Shown: piece after piece, positions 19,413 to 28,859 of the stretch
Layout: the number at the start of each line of letters is the position of its first letter
Position numbering within the stretch: position 1 is the stretch's first letter
Origin: Massilia soli
GTDB taxonomy: Bacteria; Pseudomonadota; Gammaproteobacteria; Burkholderiales; Burkholderiaceae_D
Reading direction: 5' to 3'
Length of the DNA stretch: 64,000 nt
Assembly (NCBI RefSeq): GCF_016809835.1
Contig: NZ_JAFBIL020000001.1
Coordinates: 620,001-684,000 of the forward strand
Program-made: the position numbers and the translations under genes
The notes under the pieces: generated by a model
Told to the model about the DNA's origin: nothing
Databases searched by the model: none
Seen by the model: the letters and a program-made list of their open reading frames with translations, nothing else

Positions 19413-19883
19413 TTACAGCTCGACAGACAGTTGCGACAGCAGGTCGGCGTGTGCCGCTGCATTCACTTCGCGCTTGAGGATCTGTTCGGCGCCACGGACC
19501 GCGAGGGTCGCGACCTGGCCGCGCAGTTCTTCGCGTGCACGTACTACCTGCTGCTCTGCTTCGGCTTTGGCGCTGGCGATGATGCGTGCAGCTTCTTCCG
19601 ATGCGGTTTTCTTGGCGTCGTCGATGATCGCAGCAGCGCGCTTTTCAGCGTCGCCAATGCGCTTCTGGCCTTCGTCGCGTGCGGTAGCCAGTTCGGCTTG
19701 TGCGCGCTTCTCGGCTGCAGCCATTTCTGCCTTGCCACGGTCAGCGGCGGCGAGGCCACTCGCGATCTTCTCGGCGCGCTCGTCGAGCGCTTTCATCAGT
19801 GGAGGCCACACGAATTTCATCGTGAAACCGGCCAGGATGAAGAAGACCACGAACTGGGCAAACAAGGTTGCGTTTAAGTTCAC
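19413..19883 (-). CDS. atpF: ATP synthase b subunit
   Basis: The 156-residue peripheral-stalk subunit. One N-terminal membrane helix ([20 protein letters not shown], residues 7-26) is followed by a long charged, alanine-rich helix from residue 33 to the end, the dimeric right-handed coiled coil. [10 protein letters not shown] is the standard beta/gammaproteobacterial opening. Placed between atpE and atpH, as expected. Confidence 0.95.
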   Translation of the reverse strand: MNLNATLFAQFVVFFILAGFTMKFVWPPLMKALDERAEKIASGLAAADRGKAEMAAAEKRAQAELATARDEGQKRIGDAEKRAAAIIDDAKKTASEEAARIIASAKAEAEQQVVRAREELRGQVATLAVRGAEQILKREVNAAAHADLLSQLSVEL

Positions 19884-19955
19884 GGTATTTTCCTTCTCAC
19901 AAAAACGGATGCCGAACCGCGATGGTTCGGCTATTCAGTACAACGATGCGTGCTA

Positions 19956-20255
<300 letters not shown>

Positions 20256-20303
20256 CTACAACTTCGTTACAACCACTATCTTTCGAATCTTTTACAGCGT
20301 CGA

Positions 20304-21143
20304 TCAGTGGCCTTCGTGGGCCTGACCGATGTACACCAGCGTCAGCATCATGAAGATGAATGCCTGCAGGAACACGATCAGGATGTGGAAGATCGCCCAA
20401 ATCGAACCTGCCACCACATGGCCCAGGAAGCCGAACGTAGTTGCCATGGAACCGAGCAGTGCAATCAACAGGAACAGCAATTCACCGGCGTACATGTTGC
20501 CGAAGAGTCGCATACCGAGCGACACCATTTTTGCCAAATATTCGATGATGTTCAGAAGCAGGTTGAACGGTGCCATCCAGATGCCGAACGGTGCTGCCAC
20601 CAGCTCGTGCAGCCAGCCGCCAAAGCCCTTGATCTTGATGCCGTAGTAAATCATCAGGACGAACACGCCCAGCGAGATACCCAGCGTACCGTTGAGGTCG
20701 GCGGTAGGCACGACGCGGTGGTAAGCGATCACGCTATCCCAGCCCATCAGTGCGAAGAACGACGAGAACATGTCGACAGGCAGGAAGTCCAGCGAGTTCA
20801 TCAGGGCTACCCAGACGAACACGGTCAGTGCCAGCGGCGCGATGAAGCTGCGGTCGCCGTGGACGATGGCCTTCGACTGGTTTTCAACCATTTCGACCAG
20901 CATTTCAACGGCGGCCTGGAAACGACCAGGAACGCCGGAGGTGGCGCGGCGCGCGGCCAGCCACATGATGAAGCAGCCCAGGGTACCTGCGAAAATCGAC
21001 CAGAAAATGGTATCGATGTTGAAGACGGTAAAGTCGACAACGAAGTCCTGGTGTTTGTTCGAAAGGTGGCCAAGGTGGTGGCTGATGTATTCTGATGCAG
21101 TCGGTGCATGTCCTGCCGCTGCGCCTTCAACTGGTGTGCTCAT
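20304..21143 (-). CDS. atpB: ATP synthase a subunit
   Basis: The 279-residue stator subunit carrying the proton half-channels. The key C-terminal region [20 protein letters not shown], near residue 220, contains the essential arginine (in [10 protein letters not shown]). The N-terminal half has [19 protein letters not shown] and later [21 protein letters not shown] membrane segments. The gene starts 1 bp after the atpI stop, suggesting coupling. Confidence 0.95.
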   Translation of the reverse strand: MSTPVEGAAAGHAPTASEYISHHLGHLSNKHQDFVVDFTVFNIDTIFWSIFAGTLGCFIMWLAARRATSGVPGRFQAAVEMLVEMVENQSKAIVHGDRSFIAPLALTVFVWVALMNSLDFLPVDMFSSFFALMGWDSVIAYHRVVPTADLNGTLGISLGVFVLMIYYGIKIKGFGGWLHELVAAPFGIWMAPFNLLLNIIEYLAKMVSLGMRLFGNMYAGELLFLLIALLGSMATTFGFLGHVVAGSIWAIFHILIVFLQAFIFMMLTLVYIGQAHEGH

Positions 21144-21144
21144 G

Positions 21145-21483
21145 TCAGTGCCTAAATAATAAGATTATGTAACTTTTCAGCGCCACGATGAACCCGGCCA
21201 ACATGGCCAGCCAGTTCAAATCGCGGTAGAGCCACGCGGTCGCCCCGAGGAGCGCCAGCGTTAATGCAATCTTTATAAATTCCCAGATGAAAAACGAGAA
21301 CGGGTTGACCCCGCCTGGCGTTTTCGAATTGACATACAGGCGAAACGCCATCAATCCGTTGGGCACGACACAACATAATCCGCCCAGAACGGTCGAAAAC
21401 ATCGCAGGCAGTCCCCCGAGCAGTGCGGCGATTGCGCCAGCGACTACCGTTACCATCAATTGCAGGGAGACTAAGCGCAACAT
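21145..21483 (-). CDS. atpI: AtpI-type assembly factor of ATP synthase
   Basis: A 112-residue protein with four probable membrane segments: [65 protein letters not shown] and [18 protein letters not shown] in outline. AtpI is the usual first gene of atp operons; it assists c-ring assembly but is not part of the finished enzyme. Immediately downstream of the operon promoter. Confidence 0.88.
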   Translation of the reverse strand: MLRLVSLQLMVTVVAGAIAALLGGLPAMFSTVLGGLCCVVPNGLMAFRLYVNSKTPGGVNPFSFFIWEFIKIALTLALLGATAWLYRDLNWLAMLAGFIVALKSYIILLFRH

Positions 21484-21551
21484 GTTTTCTTCTTCGCGCC
21501 AGCCATTGTGAAATGCCGTGTTTCGGGTTCAGGATTACGTGAATCAGCGGG

Positions 21552-21581
21552 ATTATAGCGGTTGATGATGAACTGAGTCAA
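21552..21581 (-). promoter_or_regulatory. ATP synthase operon promoter
   Basis: On the minus strand TTGACT (21581-21576) and a perfect TATAAT (21557-21552) are 18 bp apart, about 69 bp before atpI. This is among the closest matches to a sigma-70 promoter in the window and points to strong constitutive expression. Confidence 0.75.
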
Positions 21582-21702
21582 ACGCAGTGAGTCATCAATA
21601 TGGTGCGAATTGTTGAAAAACCACGATAAATCACAGGCTTATGTGCGCTTGCGGACGTAAGTACGGGTATCCGCACCGTAACGGGGAGACCCGCTTCACG
21701 TC

Positions 21703-21722
21703 GTTCCCGCGAAGGCGGGAAC
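21703..21722. repeat. GTTCCCGCG palindrome
   Basis: GTTCCCGCGAAGGCGGGAAC, a copy of the dispersed hairpin family, preceded by CACGTC and followed by CCATG as at 43.7 kb. It lies between the atp operon promoter and the MITE-like element. Confidence 0.7.
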
Positions 21723-21781
21723 CCATGCTGGGCCAGATCTGGCGATGTTGGTCTTCATGCCCAGTACAGGTTCCCGCTGTC

Positions 21782-22056
21782 GCGCACTGCTGCCCGGAAT
21801 TGTCTTGTTGACAGTGTCATTGCATCAATCGGGTTTGGGCGCTCGCAGAAATCGCGACATTGAGACTTGGAATGCAAGACTTGACGTCGCCCCTGCGAAG
21901 GCAGGGGTCCATACTCGGCACGATTCGTATGGGCCCCTGCCTGCGCAGGGGCGACGTTGGCCTGCTTTGCCGATTTCCTTGTGGCTGCCGCTTCCAAAAC
22001 GACACTTGGCTGCCGAGCGATTCGTGTCAAGCAGAAAATTCTGGACAGCAGTGCGC
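21782..22056. mobile_element. MITE-like element, copy 1 (275 bp, with insert)
   Basis: Terminal inverted repeats at 21782-21801 and 22037-22056 match at 18 of 20 positions. The interior shares long stretches with the second copy at 43547-43727: TTGTTGACAGTG, ATTGCATCAATCGGGTT, GGCGCTC-CAGAAATC and GGCTGCCGAGCGATTCGTGTCA. No open frame encodes a transposase. Compared with copy 2 it carries about 90 extra bases containing a long inverted repeat (21886-21955). The element sits between the halves of a TTCCCGC/GCGGGAA palindrome. Confidence 0.75.
21886..21955. repeat. 29-bp inverted repeat nested in MITE copy 1
   Basis: Arms 21886-21914 and 21927-21955 pair at 27 of 29 positions around a 12-base loop; each arm contains the smaller CCCCTGCG/CAGGGG hairpin. 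This would form a very stable cruciform or RNA hairpin. It is absent from copy 2. Confidence 0.85.
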
Positions 22057-22099
22057 TGTCGCGGGAATGGCGTTCTGGCGCTCGGGTGATTGTTACTGA

Positions 22100-22996
22100 C
22101 TAGGCGCGCAGGCGCGCCAGCACGCCGTCGAGGATGTCGAGGTCGGCAAAGTCGATGATCATCTGGCCCTTGCCCTTGGTGCCCATCTTGAAGACAACCG
22201 GTGTGGCCAGCTTGTCCGACAACTCCTCTTCCAGGCGCACGATGTCGCCTGATTTTTCCTTTTGACGCGCTTCGGCCGGCGGCGACGACTGTTCTTCCAT
22301 CGTGCGGGTGACCAGTTTCTCGGTCTCGCGTACCGACAGGCGCTTGGCGACCACCTGGTTGGCCAGGTTGATCTGGCTGGCCGCGTCGACCGCCAGCAGC
22401 GCGCGCGCGTGGCCCATGTCGATATCGCCGGCCATCAGCATGGTTTGCACCGGGCCGGCCAGGTTGATCAGGCGCAGCAGGTTCGACACCGCGCTGCGCG
22501 AACGGCCCACCGCGTTGGCGGCCTGCTCGTGGGTGAACGCGAAGTCCGAGATCAGGCGCTGGATGCCCTGCGCTTCTTCCAGCGGATTCAGGTCTTCGCG
22601 CTGGATGTTCTCGATCAGCGCCATCGCGGCGGCGGCCTGGTCGTCGACGTCGCGCACCAGCACCGGCACCTGGTCCAGCCCGGCGAGCTGCGCCGCACGG
22701 AAGCGGCGCTCGCCGGCGATGATCTCGTACTTCACTTCGCCGGTGATGCTGTCCTGCCCCACGGGGCGCACCAGCACTGGCTGCATGATGCCCTGGGTTT
22801 TGATCGACGCGGCCAGCTCGGCCAGCGCGCCTTCGTCCATGCGGGTACGCGGCTGGTACTTACCAGGCTGCATCTGGCTCACGGACAGCACCGAAGGCTT
22901 GTCCTGGTCGGCGAGCGCGCCGTTGCCATTGCCGTCAGCGCCGCCGAGCAGTGCGTCGAGGCCGCGGCCGAGGCCCTTGAGTTTTTTGGTTGCCAT
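22100..22996 (-). CDS. parB: Chromosome partitioning protein ParB
   Basis: A 298-residue ParB. The CTP-binding domain has GERRFRAAQLAGLDQVPVLVRD near residue 94 and ALIENIQREDLNPLEEAQGI near 125; the helix-turn-helix is THEQAANAVGRSRSAVSNLLRL near 155-176; the C-terminal dimerisation region ends LDGVLARLRA. ParB loads at parS and spreads as a CTP-dependent clamp, guiding origin segregation with ParA. It follows parA by 19 bp. Two parS sites occur at 26574 and 26613. Confidence 0.96.
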   Translation of the reverse strand: MATKKLKGLGRGLDALLGGADGNGNGALADQDKPSVLSVSQMQPGKYQPRTRMDEGALAELAASIKTQGIMQPVLVRPVGQDSITGEVKYEIIAGERRFRAAQLAGLDQVPVLVRDVDDQAAAAMALIENIQREDLNPLEEAQGIQRLISDFAFTHEQAANAVGRSRSAVSNLLRLINLAGPVQTMLMAGDIDMGHARALLAVDAASQINLANQVVAKRLSVRETEKLVTRTMEEQSSPPAEARQKEKSGDIVRLEEELSDKLATPVVFKMGTKGKGQMIIDFADLDILDGVLARLRA

Positions 22997-23015
22997 TCGT
23001 TGTTACTCTCTCTGA

Positions 23016-23786
23016 TTACATTGTCTTGATACGTTTGACCATCTCGGCGCCGAAAGCGATATACGCCTGCGCGCCTTTCGAGGACGGGTCAAACACAACG
23101 CCAGGGATGCCGTACGACGGCGCCTCGGCGAGCCGCACATTGCGCGGGATGATGGTATTGAATACCTTGTCGCCGAAGTGCTCTTCCAGCTGGGCCGAGA
23201 CCTGCTGCGACAGCGTCATGCGCGGATCGAACATCACGCGCAGCAGGCCGATGATCTTCAGGTCGGTGTTCAGGTTGGCATGCACCTTCTTGATCGTGTT
23301 GACCAGATCGGACAGCCCTTCCAGCGCGTAGTACTCGCACTGCATCGGAATGATCACGCCATGCGCGGCGCACAGGCCATTGAGCGTCAGCATCGACAGG
23401 GCGGGCGGGCAGTCGATCAGCACGAAGTCGTATTCGCTGTCGACCGCAGCAAGCGCATCCTTCAGGCGGCGCTCGCGGTTCTCCAGCTGCACCATCTCGA
23501 CCTCGGCGCCGGCCAGCTCGCGGTTCGACGGCAGCACGTCGAAACGGCCCGCCTCCGAACGCAAGCGCGCCGTCGTCACATCCGCCTCGCCCAGCAGCAC
23601 TTCGTAGATCGATGACTTGAGGCCGGCCTTGTTGATGCCGGCGCCCATTGTCGCGTTGCCTTGCGGATCAAGGTCGACCAGCAGCACGCGCTGGTCAAGC
23701 TTGGCCAGTCCCGCGGCCAGGTTCACGCTGGTCGTGGTCTTGCCTACCCCGCCCTTTTGGTTTGCAACGCAGAATATCTTTGCCAT
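23016..23786 (-). CDS. parA: Chromosome partitioning ATPase ParA
   Basis: A 256-residue ParA/Soj ATPase without an N-terminal DNA-binding extension. Deviant Walker A: NQKGGVGKTTTSVNLAAGLA near residues 9-28, with both lysines; Walker A' VDLDPQGNATMG near 38; Walker B FVLIDCPPALSMLT near 120. It forms a dynamic gradient on the nucleoid that pulls ParB-parS complexes. The upstream gap of about 105 bp to rsmG is AT-rich with repeated TTTATACCGTTTATA, a possible operator. Confidence 0.96.
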   Translation of the reverse strand: MAKIFCVANQKGGVGKTTTSVNLAAGLAKLDQRVLLVDLDPQGNATMGAGINKAGLKSSIYEVLLGEADVTTARLRSEAGRFDVLPSNRELAGAEVEMVQLENRERRLKDALAAVDSEYDFVLIDCPPALSMLTLNGLCAAHGVIIPMQCEYYALEGLSDLVNTIKKVHANLNTDLKIIGLLRVMFDPRMTLSQQVSAQLEEHFGDKVFNTIIPRNVRLAEAPSYGIPGVVFDPSSKGAQAYIAFGAEMVKRIKTM

Positions 23787-23818
23787 GTATGTTCTTATCG
23801 TAGACGCAACAATAACGA

Positions 23819-23896
23819 TTTATACCGTTTATACTATCAAAACCGTTTGTACGATTTATATAGTATATCGGGTATAAACTATTTATACCGTTTATA
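23819..23896. promoter_or_regulatory. AT-rich repeat cluster upstream of parA
   Basis: TTTATACCGTTTATA occurs twice exactly, at 23819-23833 and 23882-23896, with an imperfect palindrome at 23869-23890 (CGGGTATAAAC against GTTTATA-type arms) between them. The rsmG stop codon lies in the second copy. In an otherwise GC-rich region this is a strong candidate for parA-parB promoter and operator sequence. Confidence 0.5.
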
Positions 23897-24548
23897 TGGT
23901 TTGATCGGATCGCTTGATGAAAACGAGATGCCGCTCCGCTTCCAGCCCTGGAACCTTGATCGGCTGAAGCCCTGTCGTTTTCCACTCTGCCGGCAGTCTT
24001 TCCTGCTCCTCCGGCGGGGCCACGCCTTTCAGCGCGATGAATTGCCCGCCCTCGGCCAGCAAGTGTCCCGACCAGTTGACGAAATCGGACAGGTCGGCAA
24101 AGGCCCGCGATGTGATGACGTCGAAAAGCTGCTTCACCTGCAGTTCCTGCACCTTGGCCGTGTAGACCGTGACATTGGCCAGTCCCAGTTCTGCCTTTAC
24201 CTGGGTCAGGAATGCTGTCTTCTTGTGTACCGTGTCGATCAGCGACACTTTCATGTCTGGCCGCGCGATCGCCAGCACAATGCCTGGCAAACCGCCCCCT
24301 GCTCCCACGTCCAGCACATTCTGCGCCTGCGCGAATGCCGGGACCGCGGTCAGCGAATCGAGCAGGTGCAGCGTCACCATCTGCATCGGGTCGCGCAAGG
24401 AGGTCAGGTTGTACACCGAATTCCACTTGAACATCAGCGCGAGATAATCGAGCAGCTGTTCGTGCTGTTTGTCGCTCAGGTCCAGCTTCAGTTCTTTGAT
24501 GCCATTTGCCAGTACAGGCGCCACTGCGGCGCGGTCGAAGAATTTCAT
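23892..24548 (-). CDS. rsmG: 16S rRNA (guanine-527-N7) methyltransferase
   Basis: A 218-residue SAM-dependent methyltransferase (formerly GidB). Motif I is [21 protein letters not shown] near residue 78, followed by [17 protein letters not shown] and the later [16 protein letters not shown]. It methylates the 530 loop of 16S rRNA. The start overlaps the mnmG stop by 4 bp (ATGA), so the pair is translationally coupled. The mnmG-rsmG-parA-parB order is the classical origin-proximal cluster. Confidence 0.95.
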   Translation of the reverse strand: MKFFDRAAVAPVLANGIKELKLDLSDKQHEQLLDYLALMFKWNSVYNLTSLRDPMQMVTLHLLDSLTAVPAFAQAQNVLDVGAGGGLPGIVLAIARPDMKVSLIDTVHKKTAFLTQVKAELGLANVTVYTAKVQELQVKQLFDVITSRAFADLSDFVNWSGHLLAEGGQFIALKGVAPPEEQERLPAEWKTTGLQPIKVPGLEAERHLVFIKRSDQTI

Positions 24549-26476
24549 CCAGCCAGCTCCTCGTTCAGCGAGGCAAAGCCTTTCGCGCCGCGTTTCTTTA
24601 AATGTACCAGCAAAAGCGAGATTGCGGCAGGTGTCACTCCGGAAATTCTTGACGCCTGGCCCAGGGTTTCAGGGCGCTGCTTGTCGAGCTTCTGGCGCAC
24701 TTCGATCGACAGCGCGGTGACGTCGAGGTAGTTGAAGGTCTCCGGCAGCTTGAGGTTTTCGTAGTGCTCGTGGCGCTCTACTTCCTTGGCCTGGCGGTCG
24801 ATATAGCCTGCATATTTCAGCTGGATCTCGATCTGCTCCTTGACGGCAGGATCTTCGACGCCTGGGCCGGCCAGGGCCTGGCCTTCGGCGCCAACCATGC
24901 CCATCAGGGTGTCGTACTGTACGCCCGGGCGGCGCAGCAGGTCGGCCAGCGAATATTCGCGCTCGATCGCCTGGCCAATGACACGCTCGGATTCGGCCGC
25001 CGCCAGGATGCGCGGATTAACCCACGTCGAACGCAGGCGCTCAAGTTCGCGCGCAACGGATTCGCGCTTGGCCTCGAAGGCTTCCCACTGTGCGTCGCCC
25101 ACGACGCCCAGTTTGCGGCCGATCTCGGTCAGGCGCATGTCGGCATTGTCTTCACGCAGGCTCAGGCGGTACTCTGCACGGCTGGTGAACATGCGGTAAG
25201 GCTCGGCCACACCCTGCGTGGTCAGGTCGTCGACCAGCACGCCCAGGTAGGCTTCGGCGCGGCCGGGCACCCAGGCTTCCTCGCCCTTGGTCTGCAGCGC
25301 CGCGTTGATACCGGCGAGCATGCCCTGCGCCGCCGCTTCTTCGTAGCCGGTGGTGCCGTTGATCTGTCCGGCGAAGAACAAGCCTTTGATGGCCTTGGTT
25401 TCCAGCGATGCTTTCAGGCCGCGCGGATCGAAATAATCGTATTCAATCGCATAGCCGGGCCGCAGGATGAACGCGTTCTCCATCCCTTTCATCGAGCGCA
25501 CCAGCTCCAGCTGGACGTCGAATGGCAGGCTGGTGGAGATACCGTTCGGATAGAACTCATTGGTCGTCAGGCCCTCTGGCTCGAGGAAAATCTGGTGCGA
25601 TTCCTTGGCCGAGAAGCGGTGAATCTTGTCTTCGATCGACGGGCAGTAGCGCGGGCCGACGCCTTCGATCATGCCGGTGTACATCGGGCTCCGGTCGAGG
25701 CCGGCGCGAATGATGTCGTGGGTGCGCGCATTGGTGTGCGTGACCCAGCACGGCACCTGGCGCGGATGCATGGCGGCATTGCCCATCACCGAGAACACTG
25801 GCACCGGATCGAGGTCGCCCGGCTGCTCGGACATGGCGGAAAAATCGATACTGCGGCCGTCGATGCGTGGCGGCGTGCCGGTCTTCAGCCGCCCTTGGGG
25901 AAGCTTCAGCTCCTTCAGGCGGGCCGACAGCGACATCGCCGGCGGGTCGCCTGCCCTGCCCGCTGAATAGCTTTGCATGCCCACGTGGATCTTCCCGTCG
26001 AGGAAAGTACCCGCCGTCAGCACCACCGCGCCGGCACGGAACTGCAGGCCAATCTGCGTGACGGCGCCAACCACACGCTCGCCTTCCACCATCAAGTCAT
26101 CCACAGCCTGCTGGAAAAGCCACAGGTTAGGCTGATTTTCCAGGCGTGAGCGGATCGCCTGCTTGTACAGGATGCGGTCGGCCTGGGCGCGCGTGGCGCG
26201 TACGGCCGGCCCTTTCGAACCGTTCAGGATGCGAAACTGGATGCCGGCTTCGTCGGTGGCAATGGCCATTGCGCCACCCATGGCATCGACTTCCTTGACC
26301 AAGTGGCCCTTGCCGATACCGCCAATTGACGGGTTGCAAGACATTGCACCGAGGGTTTCGATGTTGTGGGTGAGCAGCAAAGTCTTCTGGCCCATGCGGG
26401 CAGAAGCTAAAGCGGCTTCGGTACCGGCATGGCCGCCGCCGACGACGATGACGTCGAATTCAGTTGGAAATAGCAT
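24545..26476 (-). CDS. mnmG: tRNA uridine-5-carboxymethylaminomethyl modification enzyme MnmG
   Basis: A 643-residue FAD protein that with MnmE modifies U34 of several tRNAs. The FAD loop is [21 protein letters not shown] near residue 9; [23 protein letters not shown] near 47 is a signature; the second, [11 protein letters not shown] near 155, and [11 protein letters not shown] near 275 hold conserved residues including a cysteine; the helical C-terminal part carries the conserved [14 protein letters not shown]. Full length. Two parS sites lie 98 and 137 bp upstream of the start. Confidence 0.96.
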   Translation of the reverse strand: MLFPTEFDVIVVGGGHAGTEAALASARMGQKTLLLTHNIETLGAMSCNPSIGGIGKGHLVKEVDAMGGAMAIATDEAGIQFRILNGSKGPAVRATRAQADRILYKQAIRSRLENQPNLWLFQQAVDDLMVEGERVVGAVTQIGLQFRAGAVVLTAGTFLDGKIHVGMQSYSAGRAGDPPAMSLSARLKELKLPQGRLKTGTPPRIDGRSIDFSAMSEQPGDLDPVPVFSVMGNAAMHPRQVPCWVTHTNARTHDIIRAGLDRSPMYTGMIEGVGPRYCPSIEDKIHRFSAKESHQIFLEPEGLTTNEFYPNGISTSLPFDVQLELVRSMKGMENAFILRPGYAIEYDYFDPRGLKASLETKAIKGLFFAGQINGTTGYEEAAAQGMLAGINAALQTKGEEAWVPGRAEAYLGVLVDDLTTQGVAEPYRMFTSRAEYRLSLREDNADMRLTEIGRKLGVVGDAQWEAFEAKRESVARELERLRSTWVNPRILAAAESERVIGQAIEREYSLADLLRRPGVQYDTLMGMVGAEGQALAGPGVEDPAVKEQIEIQLKYAGYIDRQAKEVERHEHYENLKLPETFNYLDVTALSIEVRQKLDKQRPETLGQASRISGVTPAAISLLLVHLKKRGAKGFASLNEELAG

Positions 26477-26573
26477 GATGGAAAGCGCAATACGAGGAGT
26501 GAGGCCAAATTATAGAGTCTTTTCGTATTGAAGACTCGGAAAGGCCCGGAATTACGACGGAAAACAAAGAAAT

Positions 26574-26589
26574 TGTTTCACGTGGAACA
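26574..26589 (+). promoter_or_regulatory. parS site 1
   Basis: TGTTTCACGTGGAACA matches the chromosomal parS consensus (TGTTNCACGTGAAACA) at all but one position, and its reverse complement occurs at 26613. ParB would load here. It lies just upstream of mnmG and about 10 kb from the proposed oriC. Confidence 0.9.
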
Positions 26590-26612
26590 GTCGAGATAGC
26601 GGCCGATGGGTA

Positions 26613-26628
26613 TGTTCCACGTGAAACA
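26613..26628 (+). promoter_or_regulatory. parS site 2
   Basis: TGTTCCACGTGAAACA, an exact reverse complement of site 1, 23 bp away from it. It fits the parS consensus fully. The two sites lie in the gap between mnmG and the convergently arranged TSUP gene end. Confidence 0.92.
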
Positions 26629-26641
26629 ATAGAGCAGAGAA

Positions 26642-27403
26642 CTACTTGAAGAATGCGTCGTAACCCGTTTTCAAGATCAACAGGCACACGACTACCAGGA
26701 ACAATTTGCGGACAAAGGTGGTGCCGTGCTTGATCGCCAGCTTGGTGCCGATCAGTGAACCGGCCACCTGGCAAGCCGCCATCATCAAGCCAAGCTGCCA
26801 CAACAAGTGTCCGCTATAACCGAACCACATCAGCGCCGACAGATTACATGCGACGTTGACGACTTTGGCAGCGGCGGACGCGCTGAGGAAATCGAAGCCG
26901 AAGAAACGCACAAACAGGAACATCAGGAAGCTGCCCGTGCCCGGGCCAAAGAAGCCATCGTAGAAGCCGATGCCCGCCCCCATCGCCACTGCAAACATCC
27001 GCTCGGCATTGCCGCTGTGTACTGGCGCATGGACGCTGCCGAAGTCCTTCTTCTTGAAGGTGTAGATGGCCACGGCGACGAGCAGGATCGGCAGAAGGGT
27101 GCGAACGAAATCGGCAGGAACCTTGGTTACGGTGTAGGCGCCGGCGAACGACAGGGCGAATGCGGCGATCGCGGCCGGCGCGGCGGCGCTCCACGCCACC
27201 CTGACCTGCCGGGCGTAATTGACCGCCGCGGCGCCAGTACCGAAAATGCCAGCCAATTTGCTGGTGCCCAGCAGGGTGGCTGGAACCTCCTTCGAGAACA
27301 CCGAGAACATCACAGGAAGCTGAATCAGGCCGCCGCCCCCTACCACCGCATCCACCAGGCCGGCGAGGAAAGCCGCGCTTCCCAGCATTACCACATCGAT
27401 CAT
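26642..27403 (-). CDS. TSUP (TauE/SafE) family membrane permease
   Basis: A 253-residue integral membrane protein with about eight hydrophobic segments. The first half has the family signature FLAGLVDAVVGGGGLIQLPVM near residue 12; the second has GFYDGFFGPGTGSFLMFLFVRF near 147, the matching repeat. TSUP carriers export or import small sulphur-containing or organic anions such as sulfite or sulfoacetate; the substrate cannot be told from the sequence. It lies 122 bp from the divergent alcohol dehydrogenase gene. Confidence 0.88.
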   Translation of the reverse strand: MIDVVMLGSAAFLAGLVDAVVGGGGLIQLPVMFSVFSKEVPATLLGTSKLAGIFGTGAAAVNYARQVRVAWSAAAPAAIAAFALSFAGAYTVTKVPADFVRTLLPILLVAVAIYTFKKKDFGSVHAPVHSGNAERMFAVAMGAGIGFYDGFFGPGTGSFLMFLFVRFFGFDFLSASAAAKVVNVACNLSALMWFGYSGHLLWQLGLMMAACQVAGSLIGTKLAIKHGTTFVRKLFLVVVCLLILKTGYDAFFK

Positions 27404-27525
27404 TACTGTCCCCGTCCGCGAAAGGTAATATTGTACGGAAGAACGACTGCACCTGCCGGAGGGCGATTTCCTCTGCAGCCGGCTTGGTGTAAGCTGGATG
27501 CTTAACGCACCGGAGCCATTTAGTC

Positions 27526-28692
27526 ATGAGCGAGTTCAAAGCCTTCACCTTCAGCACTGTTCCTCATATCGTCTCCGAGCCGGGCTGCGCAGGGGAATTG
27601 GGCAAGCACGTCGCCGCCCTGTTTCCCAATGCGCGACGGGCGCTGATCGTGACCGATCCGGGCTTCCTTCGCACCGGCCTGGTCGAGGCGCCCCGTCTTA
27701 GCCTCGAGCGTCATGGCCTGGCCGTGCAAGTGTTCTCGGACGTGATGGCCGATCCGCCGGAGTCTGTGGTGCTGAGCGCGGTCGATTTCGCGCGGGCGCA
27801 TGACACCGACATCGTGATCGGGCTGGGCGGCGGTAGCTCGATGGATGTTGCCAAACTCATCGCGGTGCTGGCGGGCAGCGACCAGCCAATTGCCGAAATC
27901 TATGGCATCGGCAATGTGAAGGGTAAGCGCCTGCCCCTGGTACAGGTGCCGACGACGGCAGGGACGGGGTCGGAGGTCACCAACATCGCCATCGTCACGA
28001 CCGGTGAAACCACCAAGATGGGCGTGGTCGCGCCACAGTTGTACGCTGACCTGGCATTGCTGGACGCCGAACTCACCCTCGGGCTCCCCGCGCTGGTGAC
28101 GGCAGCAACCGGCATTGACGCGATGGTGCACGCGATTGAAGCGTTCACCAGCAAGCATAAAAAGAACCCGATGTCGGACAGCCTCGCGGTCCAGGCATTG
28201 AGATTACTTTCTGGCAACATAATGACGGCGTGCGAGCAGGGCACCAGCCTGCATGCGCGCCAGGCGATGCTGCTCGGCGCATGCTTCGCGGGCCAGGCAT
28301 TTTCGAATGCGCCGGTGGCCGCGGTGCACGCGCTGGCCTACCCTATTGGCGGCATCTTCCATGTGCCTCACGGCCTGTCGAATTCCTTGGTGCTGCCGCA
28401 TGTGCTGAGATTCAACCTGGGGGAGGCCGCAGCCCACTATGCCGAGCTGGCCTCGGTTGTCGCGCCGCATGTGTCAGGAAGTGACGAGGCGCGTGCACAA
28501 GCCTTGATTGCTGCGATGCAGCAAGTGGCGCGGATGACCGGGATCGAAACCTCGCTGCGCCAGGTGGGGATCGCGGAGAAAGACCTGGACAGGCTGGCGG
28601 ATGACGCGATGTTGCAGACCAGGCTGCTGGGGAATAATCCGAGGGAGTTGACGCGGGCGGATGCGTATGCGATTTACGCAGCAGCCTTGTAA
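27526..28692 (+). CDS. Iron-containing alcohol dehydrogenase
   Basis: A 388-residue group III (iron) alcohol dehydrogenase. The NAD-binding region is DIVIGLGGGSSMDVAKLIAV near residues 87-106, then PTTAGTGSEVTNIAI. Iron ligands are expected in GIDAMVHAIEAF (aspartate and histidine near 196-200) and AVHALAYPIGGIFHVPHG (histidines near 265-281). It oxidises primary alcohols or reduces aldehydes; the physiological substrate is unknown. It stands alone, followed by repeat-family sequence. Confidence 0.9.
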   Translation: MSEFKAFTFSTVPHIVSEPGCAGELGKHVAALFPNARRALIVTDPGFLRTGLVEAPRLSLERHGLAVQVFSDVMADPPESVVLSAVDFARAHDTDIVIGLGGGSSMDVAKLIAVLAGSDQPIAEIYGIGNVKGKRLPLVQVPTTAGTGSEVTNIAIVTTGETTKMGVVAPQLYADLALLDAELTLGLPALVTAATGIDAMVHAIEAFTSKHKKNPMSDSLAVQALRLLSGNIMTACEQGTSLHARQAMLLGACFAGQAFSNAPVAAVHALAYPIGGIFHVPHGLSNSLVLPHVLRFNLGEAAAHYAELASVVAPHVSGSDEARAQALIAAMQQVARMTGIETSLRQVGIAEKDLDRLADDAMLQTRLLGNNPRELTRADAYAIYAAAL

Positions 28693-28698
28693 TCGTAG

Positions 28699-28849
28699 CG
28701 GCTGACATTCGGCGGATGACGCTGCGCTCTTCCGCGCTACTATCCTGCGTAGTAAAAAAGTAGGGCGGATAAGGTAACGCCGCATCCGCCGAATTTGCGC
28801 CAAGTCGACGCTCATTCGGCGGATGCGGCGTTCGCCGTATCCGCCCTAT
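28699..28849. repeat. TAGGGCGGAT / ATCCGCCGAA repeat cluster
   Basis: Copy at 28760-28794 (TAGGGCGGATAAGG ... GCATCCGCCGAAT), an inverted copy at 28814-28849, and a partial ATTCGGCGGATG at about 28709. The two full copies can pair into one long hairpin. A sister pair lies at 30776-30866, between livH and the binding-protein gene, and a fragment at 5594-5624. Intergenic only. Confidence 0.8.
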
Positions 28850-28859
28850 TCCTTGCTGC

